Part shown: positions 13,076 to 14,236 of the stretch, piece after piece
Layout: every line of letters begins with the position of its first letter
How positions within the stretch are numbered: the first letter of the stretch is position 1
Assembly (NCBI GenBank): GCA_002362135.1
Contig: DETO01000091.1
Coordinates: forward strand, 12,728-26,963
DNA length: 14,236 nucleotides
Direction: 5' to 3'
Source: Ruminococcus sp. UBA3286
GTDB taxonomy: Bacteria; Bacillota; Clostridia; Oscillospirales; Ruminococcaceae
Notes under the pieces: model-generated
The model's database searches: none
Seen by the model: only the letters and a program-made list of their open reading frames with translations
Told to the model about the DNA's origin: nothing
Position numbers and translations under genes: made by a program

Positions 13076-14044
13076 TTATTCGCCTTTTTTGTTCTTAGAA
13101 CTTCCTATCTCAGTCTCACGTGCAATAGCCTCGAATTCTCCGGACGCGCAGGCTGCCTCATCGATAAATTCAAGAGCGTTGCTGTCGAAATATACCCAGA
13201 TGCAGAATGCGGCAAGACCTTCATTATTCTTGATGTTGATGTAGTAATCAATAGTATCGCCCTGTTTGCAGGCAACATTATCGCCATAGATGACCATTCC
13301 TGTTTCGTTTGAAACGTCAGCAGGTTCGATATCTCCGTTATTAACTCTGATAGTACCGTCGATAGCCTTGCTGGTGGAATTCAGCGAAACGCCTGCTATG
13401 CTGGAAAGATCCTGCGAAACTCTGATCTTATAGTCGCCGTCGGGGATATTTTCCTTTACCTTGAACGACATTTTCAGCATATCGCCTTCAAAGTAGAAGT
13501 TCTCATTCTTCGAAATATCGAGCCACATATAGTATCTGCCGTCGTTTGCGGGAGTATAATTCGAACTGGAATTATTATTGTTTCCGCCTGACTGCGAAGG
13601 AGTTGTGGAATTATTATTGCCGCTGTTGCCGCTTGAAGCAGGCTTTTTAACGACTGTAGTCACCTTAACAGTTTCGGTCACAGTCTCGCCCTTAGCGTCT
13701 GTAACTGTCTCGCCTTTTGAGTCGGTAACAGTTACTACTTCGGTCACAGGCTGACCTTCAGCATCAGTAACCTCTTCTACAACTTCTTCCTCTTTGTCGG
13801 AAGTTTTGTTGTCGGAAGCAGATGATTCGTCGCCCGAAGTCTCGGGATTGGGAGCGTCAAGATCGATCTGTGTATCGCCAAGAGTCAGGGAATTTCCTTC
13901 ACTGGATTTGCCGACTTCAAGAGCATACTGCGTAACAGCCTCGTCTGAGCCTTTTTTCTTTTTATCTCCGCAGCCCGCCATGCTTGTAGCCGCCACACAA
14001 AGTACGGCAAATACCGCAATTATCTTTTTTGTAATATTTTTCAT
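13076..14044 (-). CDS. Lipoprotein with cohesin-like segments in swapped order
   Basis: A 322-residue predicted surface lipoprotein. The signal peptide (1-24) ends in a lipobox SMAGC with the lipidated Cys25. An acidic, low-complexity region follows, including valine/threonine repeats (two VTDxKGETVT units at about 105-124) and an Asn/Ser/Gly-rich spacer (135-165), probably spanning the cell wall. Residues 170-236 (GDMLKMSFKVKENIPDGDYKI ending GTIRV) resemble the C-terminal half of a cohesin fold; residues 255-322 (GDTIDYYINIKNNEGLAAF, then YFDSNALEFID) resemble its N-terminal half. No enzyme motif is seen. A ribosome site (AAAGGAT) and a consensus promoter precede it. The role is unknown; binding or surface anchoring is possible. 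The gene ends before a strong terminator, so it does not appear truncated by the window. Confidence 0.85.
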   Translation of the reverse strand: MKNITKKIIAVFAVLCVAATSMAGCGDKKKKGSDEAVTQYALEVGKSSEGNSLTLGDTQIDLDAPNPETSGDESSASDNKTSDKEEEVVEEVTDAEGQPVTEVVTVTDSKGETVTDAKGETVTETVKVTTVVKKPASSGNSGNNNSTTPSQSGGNNNNSSSNYTPANDGRYYMWLDISKNENFYFEGDMLKMSFKVKENIPDGDYKIRVSQDLSSIAGVSLNSTSKAIDGTIRVNNGDIEPADVSNETGMVIYGDNVACKQGDTIDYYINIKNNEGLAAFCIWVYFDSNALEFIDEAACASGEFEAIARETEIGSSKNKKGE

Positions 14045-14067
14045 GATATCGTATCCTTTCGAGAATA

Positions 14068-14093
14068 TTTCAAGTCAAAGTTTCAAGTCAAAG
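14068..14093 (-). repeat. Tandem 13-bp repeat in the lipoprotein leader
   Basis: TTTCAAGTCAAAG occurs twice head to tail (14068-14080, 14081-14093; plus-strand reading), between the promoter and the ribosome site. A related TTGACTTGACA sequence overlaps the -35 box. It may be an operator or RNA-level element, or a simple duplication. Confidence 0.7.
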
Positions 14094-14116
14094 GCAACTC
14101 GTCTGTTACCATTTTT

Positions 14117-14145
14117 ATTATACATTAGCTTTTTCAATTTGTCAA
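14117..14145 (-). promoter_or_regulatory. Sigma-A promoter of the lipoprotein gene
   Basis: Minus strand: -35 TTGACA (14140-14145), 17-nt spacer, -10 TATAAT (14117-14122), full consensus, predicting strong expression. The start near 14110 gives a leader of about 65 nt. Nothing recognisable lies from 14146 to the window end. Confidence 0.9.
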
Positions 14146-14236
14146 GTCAAGTTTCAAATTGTAATCAATTTTTTTATAAAACGTCACTTCATTTTCACAT
14201 AAATCATATTTTTTACACATAGCATCCCTGTATTGA

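Noticed and set aside
1..14236. CRISPR arrays, tRNA or rRNA genes, transposases, phage genes
   Set aside because: No regularly spaced direct repeats, no tRNA or rRNA signatures and no such proteins were seen.

Overview
The window looks like chromosomal DNA of a Clostridia-class Firmicute, most likely a Ruminococcus-like member of the Oscillospiraceae. The reasons are purine-rich Shine-Dalgarno sites, near-consensus sigma-A promoters, a type III glutamine synthetase, an ammonium channel fused to a P-II domain, and a lipoprotein with cohesin-like sequence. All gene identities come from recognising protein motifs by eye; no database search was run.

Layout: (1) 1-1662, minus strand: the N-terminal 554 codons of glutamate synthase large subunit (gltB), running off the left edge. 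(2) 1663-2172: a divergent regulatory region with two sigma-A promoters, a palindromic operator candidate, and two transcribed leaders that share one architecture: a hairpin with an AAGGRC hexaloop at the transcription start, an intrinsic terminator that would disrupt it, then a second hairpin with an AATGGG hexaloop. This fits ANTAR-type antitermination. (3) 2173-7844, plus strand: amt-P-II fusion, pyrG and type III glutamine synthetase, possibly one transcription unit that ends at a strong hairpin. (4) 8131-10097, plus: an SLC13/ArsB-type permease and a cytidylate kinase-like protein, with their own promoter and a shared bidirectional terminator. (5) 10141-11979, minus: glmS with a short leader that has no room for a glmS ribozyme. 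(6) 12183-13015, plus: a promoter, a hairpin with a seven-T tract, a ~160-bp element with perfect 18-bp terminal inverted repeats, and a small DUF2798-like membrane protein gene. (7) 13076-14044, minus: a lipoprotein whose C-terminal region reads as a cohesin-like domain with its halves in swapped order.

Functionally, the left two thirds is a glutamine and ammonium economy locus. Amt imports ammonium, glutamine synthetase makes glutamine, GltB turns glutamine plus 2-oxoglutarate into glutamate, and PyrG and GlmS spend glutamine amide nitrogen on CTP and glucosamine-6-phosphate. The strongest candidates for something new are the paired hexaloop leaders (with two tandem terminators before amt), the swapped-order cohesin-like lipoprotein, and the long inverted-repeat element.
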